A stretch of 64,000 nt of DNA from Vitis vinifera. Lineage: Eukaryota > Streptophyta > Magnoliopsida > Vitales > Vitaceae. This document shows, piece after piece, positions 45,708 to 58,382 of the stretch. The number at the start of each line of letters is the position of its first letter. Positions within the stretch are counted from its first letter, which is position 1. Both the position numbers and the translations under genes were made by a program. The stretch spans positions 695,001 to 759,000 of the forward strand of contig NC_081818.1 of assembly GCF_030704535.1 (NCBI RefSeq), given 5' to 3'. A model generated the notes under the pieces. That model saw only the letters and a program-made list of their open reading frames with translations, was not told the DNA's origin and searched no databases.

Positions 45708-48452
45708 TCAGCCAGATGCTTTGTTTACTCTGAAGGAATCCATGACCTGTCGAAGCTCATTTTCCTCTTCTAGAAATACACTTTCAGGTGTTTGTAATCT
45801 CAATTCGTACAAGCGATTGTTTTCAACCCCAAGAACTGAAAGATACCGCCGATCCCACTCCAAACGAGTTACTCGGTCCGTTGGCATAACAGCTAATTCA
45901 TTGTTGTTTGCATAGGACTTTATGTTTACCTGAACATGATATCATGGGATAAGAATCAGGAGGAGAAAAACAAACACATTAACACAATTCCAATGAAAGA
46001 ATACTTCAATGTTTTCAATCCCTTTTCCTCTCCATTCCTGCTCATTCTCAATGACCCTGATCGATTGTCTGGTCAAGCTGATGCAACAGGCAAACTCCAG
46101 TCGCATCTGAATCAACTATCCTAACCATTTATAAGTTTCATAGCATGCAAGTTCCATATTCAATCAAGAATACCATACCTCAACTTGATAATACGTCCGC
46201 CCATCATCAGCAACTCTTGAAGATGTAGAAACAATGTTTGATTCCCGCCTGACACCGAGTCTGGTAGACATGAATTCAGTCAAATATTGCTGAAGTACTT
46301 TCTTTCCAGCTTCTTGAGGTTGACCCAAATCTTCTACACTCTTGTACCTGGATGACGAAGGAGAAGATAACTCGACAGAGAGATTCTCATCAAGAACAAA
46401 AGGGTCCCTGAAGAATATGTCAGCACCCGAGCCTCGAACTTGAATCCAGTTCTGAGGGTACTTGAAAGAATAACCATCAAAAGTATCTATATATTCCCTG
46501 AACCCAACTGAAGGTTGAGCCAACGCAACATCATGAAGACCAACCCGTGAGAAGATATAGCTTGAAAAGATCAAGGCCATTGCATCCCTCCTCAGAACTG
46601 CAAAACCTTTAGTCTGATTATATGATAGAAAATGCATTGTGAGAAGCCATTTCAGATTAGTTAGTTTCACAAAAATGTAGAGAGTATGCAAACACATGAA
46701 GAATACTACTTTGAGGAACATGTATAAGCTCATTGTGGAACAAAGGGAGCGTCAACACTAAAAACAATACCAAGAGCAAATGCTCATGAATCTATACTAC
46801 ATAAGAGGTGGGACACCGGTCAGATCAATGCAGCCTAAGGCTCCCTTTGGCTCAGAAACCGTGAAGGAAAGAGAAGGGAAAAATGAAAAGAAAATGAAAT
46901 ACAAGTTTTAGCCCATGAAAACCAGCATCTTGGCGCTAACATGGGATCCGCCCAAGGACCTACTGGTTTAGGTAAATGTCTAATAATTTTGGTAGTTGGA
47001 CTGGTAATTAACTGTTAGAAAGGAATAGACAGAAGAAAGTGTTAGAGAGGAAATTCCTTCTACTTACCTCATGTTGTATGAATTTCTCATAATACCCATA
47101 ATGCTTTCATCCTCCTTCCAGTTTCCATCATAATCAAACAATTAGAAACTTATATACCTTCAAGAAATCTTCATTTCTCTCATTCTTTGGGAGATCCAAA
47201 CAAATCCTAAGACCATTTTGCTTCTCAGAGAGTAGAAAGGAAGGCAAAAAGGAAGGAAAAGCAAAAAAAAGATCAAACCCCATAAATTTTCTTGCACCAT
47301 ACTCCCCTTTTACCATTATATTACCTTCCCTTTCAAATTTTGCCTTGTCCTTCCTGCTTTCCAAGTTCCAAACAGAGCCTATAAGTCATGGAAGATGGTA
47401 ACCCTCATTCCTAATCCTTTTTTTTTTTTTGCCCCCAATGGGACACAAACCTGATGCCTCCTACAATACCACACAACCCCTTACCACTTGAGTTAGGCCT
47501 CGAGGGCTTAATCAAATTCTAACATGTTATGCACATAGATGGACAAGGTCATTAGTTCATCCTCAGAGTCATCATATTCTGAGTATTCTTCTTCATAAAC
47601 CAACTTCAAATACCCCAATTAATGCCTGGATACTGGATATTATGTGCATTATGAATCTGCCAAAACAGTCCAAATCTTACAAATTAACTTCCAACCATGC
47701 AGCCAAAACCTAAGTGAAGATCTCAGCCAATTTTTCTCTTTTGAGTCTTATAATATGATAACAAAAAAATGTCTGACAAAATAATTAAGTAGTTGCACAA
47801 AAATATGCAGAGAAAATGCTGAAAAAGACAGGAAATCAAAGTCCAGAATCTTAACAATATAATTCATATGAAATATAGATCATAGAACTAGCCTTTGCAT
47901 TAGGGTTTAGTAATTTCCCAGATGGGAAACCATTTCTCACCTTCAAAAGGATGAGAAAAATTCCAAGTTTCCAATCACGTTCTTCAAATGCAAAACAGCT
48001 AAAAAAAGGCCACAACTACCAAATCCAACAAAAAGGAAAACCCCATTTTAAGATCCATTCAATTGGTGAGAACATGGAAGTCAGAATCCAGAATCTTATG
48101 ATTTTTCACATTATTTATAACCCCAGAAGACAAAATGACAGAAGGCATACATAAAGCATAATTTTGTTCTACTTTATTTTCCCACGTTTTCTCCGCAACC
48201 AAACAGGGGTAATTAGATGGCAAAAGAGAGTGAATTGGAGTCGAAGTGTCTAGAAATTACAGTTTGTAATTGGCAAGAAATGGCGCGGGAACTCGCGGAG
48301 TAGTTGGTGGTGGCAAATGGAGCGGGGAAATCTGGGTAATGAAACGACATCGTAGGGCGAGTTGAACCGGCGGGCTGAGTTGAGGAGGAAGAAGAAGAAG
48401 AAGAAGACCGGCGAGTCGGAGGTGGAAGAAGAGAGTTGAGAACTGTAGCCAT
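45708..48452 (-). CDS. PsbP-domain thylakoid lumen protein (PPD2-like)
   Basis: PsbP-like proteins of the thylakoid lumen assist photosystem assembly; the exact role of this member is not known to me. Exons (minus): 48452-48261, 46613-46179, 45929-45708; phase 0, 282 aa. Exon 1 encodes a Ser/Thr/Pro-rich plastid transit peptide with a run of serines. Exon 2 starts with a twin-arginine, Tat-like lumen signal (LRRDAMALIFSSYIF ending VALAQ). It then has the PsbP fold: GFREYIDTFDGYSFKYPQNW, IFFRDPFVLDENLSVELSSP, FMSTRLGVRRESNIVSTSSR and YYQVE. Exon 3 completes it with RVTRLEWDRRYLSVLGVENN and a C-terminal VMDSFRV. From memory it resembles Arabidopsis PPD2 most. The 1.6-kb intron 1 holds a probable SINE and a possible MITE. 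Confidence 0.88.
46838..47380. repeat. Possible MITE in PsbP-domain gene intron 1
   Basis: The ends read AAGGCTCCCTTTGGCTC and, inverted, AGGCTCTGTTTGGAACT, giving a 13-bp imperfect terminal inverted repeat around 543 bp of non-coding DNA. The target duplication is not clear, so this is tentative. Confidence 0.35.
47418..47512 (-). mobile_element. Probable tRNA-derived SINE
   Basis: On the minus strand the order is a box A-like TAACTCAAGTGGTAAGG (47495-47479), a box B-like GGTTTGTGTCCC (47451-47440), a short body and a poly(A) tail (the T run at 47418-47430). This is the polymerase III promoter layout of plant SINEs such as Au, at about 95 bp. It lies in intron 1 of the PsbP-domain gene, in the same orientation as that gene. 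Confidence 0.6.
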
Positions 48453-48499
48453 TGGCGAGACCTCAAAGATACAGAGTCTGAGAACTGACAGAATGGATA

Positions 48500-49130
48500 G
48501 AGAGAGAGAGGGTGAAAGCTACATTTGGATTATTTAGGCTAGTGAGCCCAAGCTTGGGGGTTGATGGACCTAAGCCTTGGGCTCAGAAGTTAATGGGCCT
48601 GATCCCCTTTTTGACTGAGAGCGTCTTATAGGTTGCAATTAGTCATGTTTGGGGTCTAATTTAGTTGAGAGTGTGTTTGTCCGTGTTTCAACGCTACAAA
48701 TGATTTTTGGGATGTTTAAAATTGTTCGAACACTTAATTTTTTAATTTTTTAATTTTTAAACACTTTTTAGATGAAAAACGTTTCTTAAAATCATTATCA
48801 AATGAATTTTATTATTTTTGGCCCAACAAAAAAGTTGACCAAGCCCATGTGCCAGTTTTGGGCCAGACCCAAACCCATCTAAAATGACCAAATCTAATGG
48901 AGAAGGCCTAGCTCAAGTGAGGGGTCTCATTTTATTGGATTTATTTGGGAAAAAAATTAAAAAAATAATGAAATTGTAAGTTTTATATATTTTAAATCGA
49001 TGAAAATTGAACATAATATTCTAGTAAAAAAAACTAATAAATTGAAAAACCAAACCAAATCAAACTCAACCTTACCCAACAATGAGATAATTTTGTGTTG
49101 AAATGATTTTTATGGAATATCAATTGCTGT
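48500..49130. other. Intergenic, upstream of the PsbP-domain gene
   Basis: Contains a GA-rich stretch (48490-48515) just upstream of the PsbP-domain start and then AT-rich sequence. No gene. Confidence 0.45.
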
Positions 49131-49191
49131 GGAGATCCTTAAATGGAACCCGAAGGTCCATCTAAAAAGGATATGCATGAGCCGCTCAATG

Positions 49192-49616
49192 ACGTGTCAA
49201 ACAATTCTCTTGCGCAATTTCCCTCTTGGAAGCACTTTGTGGACGTGGCACGGATGGATAGGGCTTTCCCGATGAAGAAGATTGGAGTCGAATGGGCGCA
49301 AAAGTGCAATCCAGAAAATGGATTTTGCCACGTGTCATTATTTCAGTGGCGGAAAAATGGAGTTTCATAAATACGTGGAAACCGAAATAATAGTGGATGG
49401 AAATGCTCTAACACGTCACCAGCCAAACCACTTATCTTGTTGTCCACTTTCCGAGGGAATCTCCCGTGCCTCCCACGTGCGCCTATTTTTAGACAACCCA
49501 AAAACTTGCGGCCACCAAAACTATCCATTTATTGTAGACCGAAATTTACTAATTAATTTTTTTGCAAATTAAGATCACTAATAATTATCAAAGTCCAATC
49601 ATCGTATGCCACGTGG
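49192..49616. promoter_or_regulatory. Cluster of ACGT-core (G-box/ABRE) sites
   Basis: Six ACGT-type sites occur in 425 bp: ACGTGTC (49192), ACGTGGC (49243), CCACGTGT (49328), ACACGTCA (49411), CCACGTGC (49473) and CCACGTGG (49609). The segment is less AT-rich than its surroundings and lies 0.8-1.25 kb upstream of the invertase start, also upstream of the divergent PsbP-domain gene. It could be a bZIP/bHLH-responsive (ABA or light) enhancer; function is inference. Confidence 0.45.
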
Positions 49617-50433
49617 AATTCAAAAGTGTAACACCTACACACCGAATTATACGGTGGAGCGGCAGGTCCTTGATTGGGTGAAAAGACCATTTTCTTCTCC
49701 TTGGACAGACTCAAAATGAAAACATAAATAAATATTTTTTCCCGAAAACTTTAATATTATAAAAGCTTTATAAAATTACAAAATTAGTGTTTCTTTGAAA
49801 ATATTTTTAAAAAAAAAATTATATTATAAAATTCAAATAAATAAACTTTTTTTTTTTTGCATTTTACAATAAAAATTAATTCTCAAACTGATTCCTAATT
49901 TGATTTAATATTTTGATATTCAAAAGTATTTTCAATGTCAAATCGAATGGAATTTAATGCCATAGAAAACATAAATAATGTGATTAGTGCAGAGAATTTT
50001 ATCAAACTCCAGCAAAAAGAGAAAAAATGCAAAAGAAAAATGATAAAAGTGAGGAATTTTGAAAATAGTAATAAATTTTATATTTATTTTTAAAAATAAA
50101 AAAATATATTTTCTTGTCCAGGGGTTGAATGGTAATTGCACCTTCTCAAATCCAGTCTTCTCTCCTTCACCGCCTATTATTAAAATGGAATTCACCAAAT
50201 TTTCAGACTATTCTCCTTCCTTTCCCAATCTTCTGATTACATCTTCTTCCTCCAATTTTCTTTCTCTCTTTCTCAGCTCGAAGAAAAGTCTTATTCTCTT
50301 CGTTTTCACCCCTCAGAAACTGTTTCAATCTTCAAAATTAGTTCCCCAATAGATAGATTTTATACATCTTTACATATTTGATTTGTTTCTTCAACCGATT
50401 CCAGTATTCCACTCTCAAGTCCAATCTTTTCCT

Positions 50434-53400
50434 ATGATTACCATCCATTGTTTTGCAAACTCCACCATGAAATCCTCCTCTAGAATCCTACTATTTCGCC
50501 GAAACTTGCCGTTTTCTGGATGCCCACTTCCAAAATCCCACCATTTCTTGGCCAGTAATCTATCCAATTTTCGCATTAATTCTGATCATACTTGTAAATT
50601 TCGTTCCTGCCCTTTACAGAACTTGGGGTTTCGTCGCGTTATTGATCATACCCAGAAGTTTTCTCGGGTACCCAGTCCGGGGTTTGGCCAATCTAGGGTT
50701 ATTTCCAGCGGTAATGTTAGGCGTCTATCTGTGATTTCTAGTGTTTCTTCCGATGTTAGGAGTTTTTCGACGTCGGTTGAGACCCGTGTGAATGACAAGA
50801 ACTTTGAGAAGATTTATGTTCAGGGTGGTATGAATGTGAAGCCATTGGTGGTGGAAAGAATTGATATAGATGAAACAATAGAAAATAATGAAGAATCTAG
50901 GATAGAAGTTGATGGAAATTTTTTGAATGGGGAGAATGTGAAGGGTGTGGATGAGAGTGAGGTTTTGATTACAAAGAGAGAGGAGTCTGAGGCTGAGAAA
51001 GAGGCTTGGAAGTTGTTGCAAGATTCAGTTGTGATGTATTGCGGTAGCCCAATTGGGACTATGGCCGCAAATGATCCCGGTGACAAGACGCCGCTCAATT
51101 ATGATCAAGTGTTTATCCGGGACTTCGTACCATCGGCACTCGCTTTCTTGCTTAAGGGAGAGGGGGAGATTGTGAGGAACTTCCTCCTTCATACCTTGCA
51201 ATTGCAGGTGATTCACATGCTCTTCTGTTTTAAGGTTTTGTATCTGTTGTAGTAATTGTGAAATTCCATTATTATTTATGAAGTTTCATCAAATGATGTT
51301 GTTTTAATGTCGAATTATGCTTTTGCCATTCAATTCGGAGAGATGATGATTTTGGTGATTGGCTCAAATTTCGCATCAAGCTTGTGAATTCAAATGCCAT
51401 GGGAATTATAATTTAGTAGTTTCATTATGAGGTGGTTTCTAAATGCCCATGTTAGAAAATCTCTGTTGCTAGTTTTGGTCCCCCATTGACCATTAAATTG
51501 AGACGAAAGGGGGGTGGAGTGTTGCTTTAGGAAAAACTCTCATTATATCATATCATCATGTTCCACATCAGATAGGAGAAGAAGTTTCTAGAACTTTGTG
51601 TGGTGGAGACATGTTTTTAAGCCATGAGGACTTACTGGGCCAAAGTGGACAATATCCACACAAGATGAAGCAGGTCATCATGTATAAATACATCCAGGGG
51701 AATCATGCACATTTAGTCTCCCTTTTCACCACCAAAGAAATTGCAGTTGCTTTCATACATAATATTAACAGGGGGATTATCTATAGTTGGAAGTTGTAAA
51801 TTGGTATGGATTTGTTTGTGATGTTATTGAGAAAAGTATATTGCTTCTTCCTCGAGTAATGCAATTAACATTTTCCATAAAATTTGAAGGTGTCTATTCA
51901 TTCTATGTTTACATTATTTTAGCCAATCATTAGCATTGGGTGTAATGCATGTAAAGTGTGGCCGTTTATTGTATGATGGTTCTGTAGGCACTGAATATTT
52001 TCTCTTTTGCTCCTTAGAGTTGGGAGAAAACAGTGGACTGCTACAGCCCAGGGCAGGGGCTGATGCCAGCAAGTTTTAAAGTTAGGACAGTGCCTCTTGA
52101 TGGCAATAATGAGGCTCATGAAGAAGTTTTAGATCCAGATTTTGGTGAGTCAGCTATTGGTCGTGTTGCACCTGTGGATTCCGGTAAGAGAACAATTGTA
52201 TCCCTGTCTTGTTTAGCTGTGGACAATTCCTTTTGGGACAACCTTTTTCCCTTAAACTTAGTTGGTTTGTTATATGTATCTTGACTTCTTTGACAGGGTT
52301 GTGGTGGATTATCTTATTAAGGGCTTATGGAAAGATCACTGGTGACTATACATTACAAGAAAGGGTGGACGTCCAGACGGGCATAAAACTGATTCTAAAC
52401 TTGTGTTTGACTGATGGATTTGATATGTTTCCTTCTCTGCTTGTAACTGATGGCTCCTGTATGATAGATCGGCGGATGGGTATTCATGGTCACCCCCTTG
52501 AGATCCAGGTGAGTTGAATTACCAATAACTGCATTTGTCGGGCTTCTTAATAGAATCAACAACTTCACTTATTGTTGTTTTAACTTATGACAAGAAGTTT
52601 GATTCCGCAGGCCTTATTCTACTCTGCTCTTCGCTGCTCCCGTGAGATGCTCACTCAGAATGATGCATCAATAAATTTAGTGAGGGCCATAAATAACAGG
52701 CTCAGTGCATTGTCATTCCACATCAGGGAATACTATTGGGTGGATATGAAAAAGATTAATGAGATATACCGATATAAGACAGAGGAATACTCCACTGATG
52801 CCACCAACAAGTTCAATATCTACCCTGATCAGATTCCCAGTTGGCTAATGGATTGGGTCCCAGAGGAAGGCGGGTATCTGATAGGAAATCTACAGCCAGC
52901 TCACATGGACTTCAGGTTCTTCACACTTGGAAATCTTTGGTCAATTATTTCATCCTTGGGGACTCCAAAACAGAATCAGGGTATTCTTGATACCATTCAA
53001 GCTAAATGGGATGATCTTGTGGGGCATATGCCTCTTAAAATATGTTACCCTGCTTTGGAGTATGAGGAGTGGCGTATAATCACTGGCAGTGACCCAAAGA
53101 ATACGTGAGTAGAATTTCTCATGCTGTTTCTGCACACTTGTTTGTGAAAATCCCTTAACACTGATTCCTTTTGTTTGGATTTTACAGCCCCTGGTCATAT
53201 CATAATGGTGGATCTTGGCCAACGCTTTTATGGCAGGTAAGCTGGGATTTGATTCCAGTATGCATGTTTTTGAGGAATTAGGGCTGCGAGTCAGGTGGTG
53301 TGAGTTGGGTTGGGATTGCGTCCAACCTGAACCCAACCTAAATTAATGAACACTCAGACCAAACCCCAACCTAACCTCGAACCTAAGGTGCTTAACTTGA

Positions 53401-54709
53401 GCCCAACTCACTCTCATTTTTTTGAGCTCGAATTAAGTTTCGGTTAGGCTCGGCTCCGGTTGAGTGGGTGTTTGGGTTGTATGGGTCAAATTGGGTTGGG
53501 TTGGGTTTAACCTGCTTGTTTTTTTTAACTTCATCTTTGATATGTTTATCAAAATTTAAATACTAAGGCTATGTTTGGTTCCCCGAAAATTTAAGGGAAA
53601 ATGCAAGGGAAAGAAAATAAAGAGAAAAAGTAAAAGAAAAATAAAAAATAGATTCAAGGTCAATAAATTATTTTTATATAATACTTTAAACTCATTTCAC
53701 TTTTTTTAGCTCATCGATATAAAAATTAAAGAATTTAAAAATGTATAAGTTTCTAACTTATTCAAATTATATTTGATTTTCTTTCATATTTTTTCATAGT
53801 ACAATCAAATATGAGAAAAATCATTTTCCTTAATATTTTTCTCCTTTCTTTAATACTTTATGAGAACCAAACACAACCCAAATAATACATTATCTTGAGA
53901 GAATAAGAAAAAAAATCCATTTATCTTTTTGGAAAAATGAAATAGTATATAATATAATTAAATTTCATATTTAAAAAAAATTATTTGAAAGCATATAAAT
54001 TGAATAATCTTATTTTTATAAGATTATTCAATTTATATGCTTATATTACTATATGTAATAAGATTAATAATCTTATTACATATAGTAATATAAATTATAA
54101 AATATTATATCAATTTTGGGTTAAGCTTAGGTCACCCAAACCCTTAGCCCAATTGGTTTCCGTTGAGAAAATTCAACCCAAGTATTAAAAATGCTTGTAC
54201 AAGCCTTCTCAAATATGCGGTTGAGTTTAGACTGTTTAGTCAACCTTCCTAAGTTGCACCCCTGTGAGAGGAGGAATGCTAAATAAACCTAAATTCTCCC
54301 TCACATTGGATTCACATGTCTGCTATCCTATTAACTGAGCTTGACATGCTCACTAATAAATCATCTCTTCCGCTTATTTCAGTTCACATTGGCTTGCATT
54401 AAGATGGGCAGACCAGAACTAGCCAGGAAGGCGGTTGCTGATGCAGAGAAGAGGCTCGCAGTTGATCGTTGGCCAGAATATTATGATACCCGGAACGGAA
54501 GATTCATTGGAAAGCAATCCAGGCTCTTTCAAACATGGACAATTGCTGGGTACCTGACATCTAAGATGCTCTTGGAGAACCCAGAGATGGCAGCCTTGCT
54601 ATTCTGGGAGGAGGACTATGATCTTCTTGAGATATGTGTCTGTGGCCTCAGCAAAACTGGCCGGAGAAAATGCTCACGATTCGCCGCCAGGTCACAGATT
54701 CTTGTGTAG
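50434..54709 (+). CDS. INVA: Alkaline/neutral invertase, organelle-targeted (GH100)
   Basis: Hydrolyses sucrose to glucose and fructose at neutral pH inside an organelle; Arabidopsis A/N-InvA is mitochondrial. Exons (plus): 50434-51207, 52018-52183, 52297-52508, 52611-53104, 53188-53236, 54383-54709; 2022 nt, 673 aa. I chose the first ATG ([13 protein letters not shown]) because the Arabidopsis protein, as I recall it, also has about 11 residues before an MK; the second ATG (50467) would give 662 aa. Residues 1 to ~110 are basic and Ser-rich, a targeting peptide. The GH100 catalytic domain follows: [107 protein letters not shown], and [16 protein letters not shown] near the end. Intron 5 contains a hAT-like MITE. 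Confidence 0.96.
53566..53879. mobile_element. hAT-like MITE in invertase intron 5
   Basis: About 314 bp with imperfect 15-bp inverted ends (AGGCTATGTTTGGTT and, inverted, GGGTTGTGTTTGGTT). It is flanked by 8-bp repeats differing at one position (AAATACTA and AAATAATA), the target-duplication size of hAT elements. Internal sequence is AT-rich and non-coding. Confidence 0.6.
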
Positions 54710-54719
54710 TAAGAATCCA

Positions 54720-55951
54720 TTCTCTTCAAGGCTGAATTTGAATGCCTTTTAGAATTGTACAGTTCCAAGGTTAGAACAGAGTCGAGAAGCATAGTTCTGA
54801 ACCCTTAAAATTTACATGAAAGAGTTCAGTAGTTCACTAACTCCTGCTGCAGAAATAATATACGTTTTCGTCCGATCAACCAGACAAGTTGATCAGCATC
54901 GGAATACTAGTCTATGGGGAGCCTTAGAACTAGAAAAATGGTTCCATTGATGGCTGTCTGTATGTATGTTATGTAACATTCATTACATGTTTACACTGAT
55001 AATCTCATTTCTCAAAGCATTGATAAGAAATGGTTTTTCTGTATGTCTTCTTTCTCTCTTGTGGGCAGAATGGTGTTACATTTTTCTTTTTTTCCCCAGA
55101 TTTTGATTAAGAGTTTCCCATTCATGAATTCGATGGGCAAATGTTCGCTAATTTCGTAAAATCAAATTACTGATATTTTCATTTTATGGAAGTAGAAAAA
55201 TGTCTTCTAAGTTCTAACACACATTGGCTTCACTTCACTTTTTTGTCAAAAAAAGCAATGATATTCAGGTAAAATTTAGGTGGTGTTTGTTTTTTGGCTG
55301 TATAGAAAAAGCGAAAATATTTGACTTTTTCTATTAAGCTAAAAGTAACTTGTTAACATCATCCAACATACCTAAAATGAACCTATTGATCCAACATAAC
55401 TAAATTAAACTTATTGATAACAAATTCATTTTAGCTATGTTGGATGATGTCAATAAATTACTTTTAACTTAATAGAAAAAACCAAATATTTTGATATTTT
55501 CTATCCAGCCAAAAAACAAACACCACTTTAGACTATGCTCCTTAATAATATTAGAATAATAATAATAATAATAATTAAAAAAAAAAGACCCCAAAGTTTA
55601 TCTCAAGTTTATTTAACAATTATTTCAAAATATTTTTATATTGGAGTTTCCAAATAGATTTGCTCCTAAAATCAAGAACCGCTCTCAAAAATCATTTTTT
55701 AGGAAGGGAATCATTTTCGAAAATGTTGCCAAAACCCTAAATCTCCCACTATTTAAGTGGTTTTAGTAGAAGGCTTTTTGAGAATGAATTGAACCCGTAT
55801 CAAGGAATAGCCTGCAGGGTGATAAAAGCAAAGGGATTTTATCTTGTGTGTACCTTGCCGCATGCAATTACAACTTCTTAGGCAAAGAAACAAATGAATT
55901 GGGTTGATAACCAAAACACCCCTCTGGAGGCTTTGATCATGTACACCTGAG
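54720..55951. other. Intergenic with a hairpin MITE
   Basis: Contains the 3' untranslated region of the invertase gene, then AT-rich spacer with the MITE at 55280-55526 and an (AAT)n stretch near 55555-55575. No gene before the PPR start. Confidence 0.5.
55280..55526. mobile_element. Hairpin MITE with near-complete inverted halves (247 bp)
   Basis: The ends are GTGGTGTTTGTTTTTTGGCT and its inverse AGCCAAAAAACAAACACCAC. The inverted pairing continues through TATTTGACTTTTTCTATTAA and TTGTTAACATCATCCAACAT towards the centre. It is flanked by the 5-bp direct repeat TTTAG. The whole element could fold into one long hairpin, so a transcript through it could be a small-RNA source. The superfamily is uncertain. 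Confidence 0.75.
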
Positions 55952-57882
55952 ATGAGCACCAGAAAACTACTATCCACCACTCATTTTCACCCAATTCCAC
56001 TCATAGTGAGAAACTCCATTCAATTAGTCCAAAACTGCACAACCCCACCAAACCCACCATTCATTCCAAAAGGGCCCTCCGTTTTGGCCACAACTCTCAT
56101 CAAATCGTACTTTGGAAAGGGCTTAATTGGAGAAGCACGTACACTGTTTGATGAAATGCCTGAGAGAGATGTGGTTGCATGGACAGTCATGATTGCTGGC
56201 TACACCTCATGTAACAACCATACTCATGCATGGATGGTGTTCTGTGAGATGATGAATGAAGAGCTTGACCCAAATGCATTTACCATATCAAGTGTCTTAA
56301 AGGCTTGTAAAGGAATGAAGTGTCTTTCATATGGGAGGCTTGTTCATGGGTTGGCTATTAAGCATGGCTTAGATGGTTTTATTTACGTTGATAATGCACT
56401 AATGGACATGTATGCCACTTGTTGTGTTAGTATGGATGATGCATGCATGGTTTTTCGTGGTATTCATTTGAAGAACGAGGTATCATGGACTACTTTGATT
56501 GCAGGGTACACTCATAGAGATGATGGCTATGGTGGGCTTCGCGTTTTCCGGCAAATGTTATTGGTAAGTATCAGGTATAACCTCAATTTTGTTAGTAGTG
56601 TACATGTATCATAATCTTCAATGGATTTAAGCTTATTTTAAGTGTTTCTTGCATCTTTATGGGGTAGCAGGAGGAAGTGGAATTGAACCCGTTTAGCTTT
56701 TCAATTGCAGTGAGAGCTTGCACTTCAATTGGATCGCATACTTTTGGAGAGCAACTGCATGCAGCAGTGACTAAACATGGGTTTGAATCCAATCTTCCTG
56801 TCATGAATTCTATACTAGACATGTATTGCAGGTGTAGTTGTTTCTCTGAAGCAAATAGATATTTCTATGAAATGAATCAAAGGGATTTGATCACATGGAA
56901 CACCTTGATCGCGGGATATGAAAGATCCAATCCAACTGAGTCTCTATATGTATTTTCAATGATGGAGTCAGAAGGTTTCAGTCCAAATTGCTTCACATTT
57001 ACCAGCATTATGGCTGCCTGCGCGACCTTAGCATTTTTGAATTGTGGACAACAGATTCATGGGAGGATTATTCGAAGAGGCCTTGATGGGAATTTGGCCT
57101 TGTCTAATGCCCTTATAGACATGTATTCCAAATGTGGAAATATTGCTGATTCGCATCAAGTTTTTGGGGGGATGTCTCGTAGAGATTTGGTTTCTTGGAC
57201 TGCCATGATGATTGGGTATGGGACTCATGGGTATGGAGAAGAGGCTGTTGAATTGTTTGACAAGATGGTCAGGTCAGGTATTAGGCCTGACCGAGTCGTG
57301 TTTATGGCCATTCTTAGTGCTTGCAGTCATGCTGGACTTGTAGATGAAGGCTTGAGATATTTTAAATTAATGGTGGGTGATTATAACATTAGTCCAGACC
57401 AGGAGATTTATGGGTGTGTCGTGGATTTGCTAGGACGTGCTGGGAAAGTTGAGGAAGCTTATGAACTCATAGAGAGCATGCCATTCAAGCCTGATGAGTG
57501 TGTTTGGGGGCCATTTCTTGGAGCTTGTAAAGCACACACGTTTCCCAATTTGGGAAAATTAGCTGCTCACAGGATATTGGATCTGAGGCCTCATATGGCA
57601 GGGACTTATGTGATGCTATCAAATATATATGCAGCTGATGGTAAGTGGGGGGAGTTTGCAAGACTGAGAAAGTTGATGAAAAGAATGGGAAATAAGAAGG
57701 AGACTGGTAGGAGCTGGGTCGAGGTAGGAAATCATGTCTATAGTTTTGTTGTTGGGGATGAGGTGGGCTCCAAAATAGAGGGGATATATCAAGTTCTGGA
57801 AAATTTGATTGGGCATATGAAGGAATCAGGGTATGTTCCTGATTTAGATTGCTTGATATATGACTTAGAAGATGGCACTTGA
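55952..57882 (+). CDS. PGN: PLS-class PPR protein, PGN (At1g56570) orthologue
   Basis: A sequence-specific organellar RNA-binding protein; Arabidopsis PGN is mitochondrial and affects salt, ABA and pathogen responses. Exons (plus): 55952-56563 and 56671-57882, joined by a GT-AG intron of 107 bp in frame (QMLL then EEVELNPFSFSIAVRAC); 607 aa (Arabidopsis about 611). A run of PPR motifs is visible from about residue 45 (TLIKSYFGKGLIGEARTLFD, MPERDVVAWTVMIAGYT) to about 450. The E-type C-terminal region follows (WGPFLGACKAHTFPNLGKLA, RSWVEVGNHVYSFVVGDEVG). It ends YDLEDGT with no DYW deaminase domain, as in PGN. It lies in the same direction as the invertase gene upstream, as the two neighbours do in Arabidopsis. 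Confidence 0.93.
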
Positions 57883-57899
57883 GAAGCAGTTGAAGTCCA

Positions 57900-58382
57900 A
57901 TAGGTGAGAAAACCATATGCAAATGGGGGATTGAAGAGTCATTTGATTTTTATGAACAACCCCGAAGTGGGTACTGGCAAGAAAGTTTCGAGGTAAATTG
58001 ACCTTTCCGTCTTTGAAAGAGATCCTATTTTATTATAACAGAGAAGAAGAATGATCTGTAGTAGTAACCTGATGGTGTGCAACAAATAAGACATCTTGTC
58101 AGATCAGCAAAGACCATTGTTTGTATATACAAAATTCATAATGTACTTATCTTATGACCTTAATTTGTACTACAACACATTAATAACCAAAGAGAAATGC
58201 ATTGAAATATTATTCTTCAACTTGCTTGGTTGTGAGTGCCCTTTGTTGTTTGGGACAACTTCTAGGACTGCAGCTTTAGATTTTCATGACATGTTTACAA
58301 CCTCAAATCCATGGATGTGAAATGAAAGACAAGATGTGTTATTTAAAATGCATACCATATAGGACTAAGACATTCAACTCCT
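57900..58382. other. Intergenic
   Basis: 3' flank of the PGN-like gene. Only short unsupported open frames are present. Confidence 0.45.

Noticed and set aside
49143-49370. 75-codon open frame in the ACGT-core cluster
   Set aside because: No homology, no splice or promoter context; the region looks regulatory.
50383-50433. Extension of the invertase frame upstream of the first ATG
   Set aside because: It has only a TTG codon; the ATG at 50434 matches the remembered Arabidopsis N-terminus in spacing.
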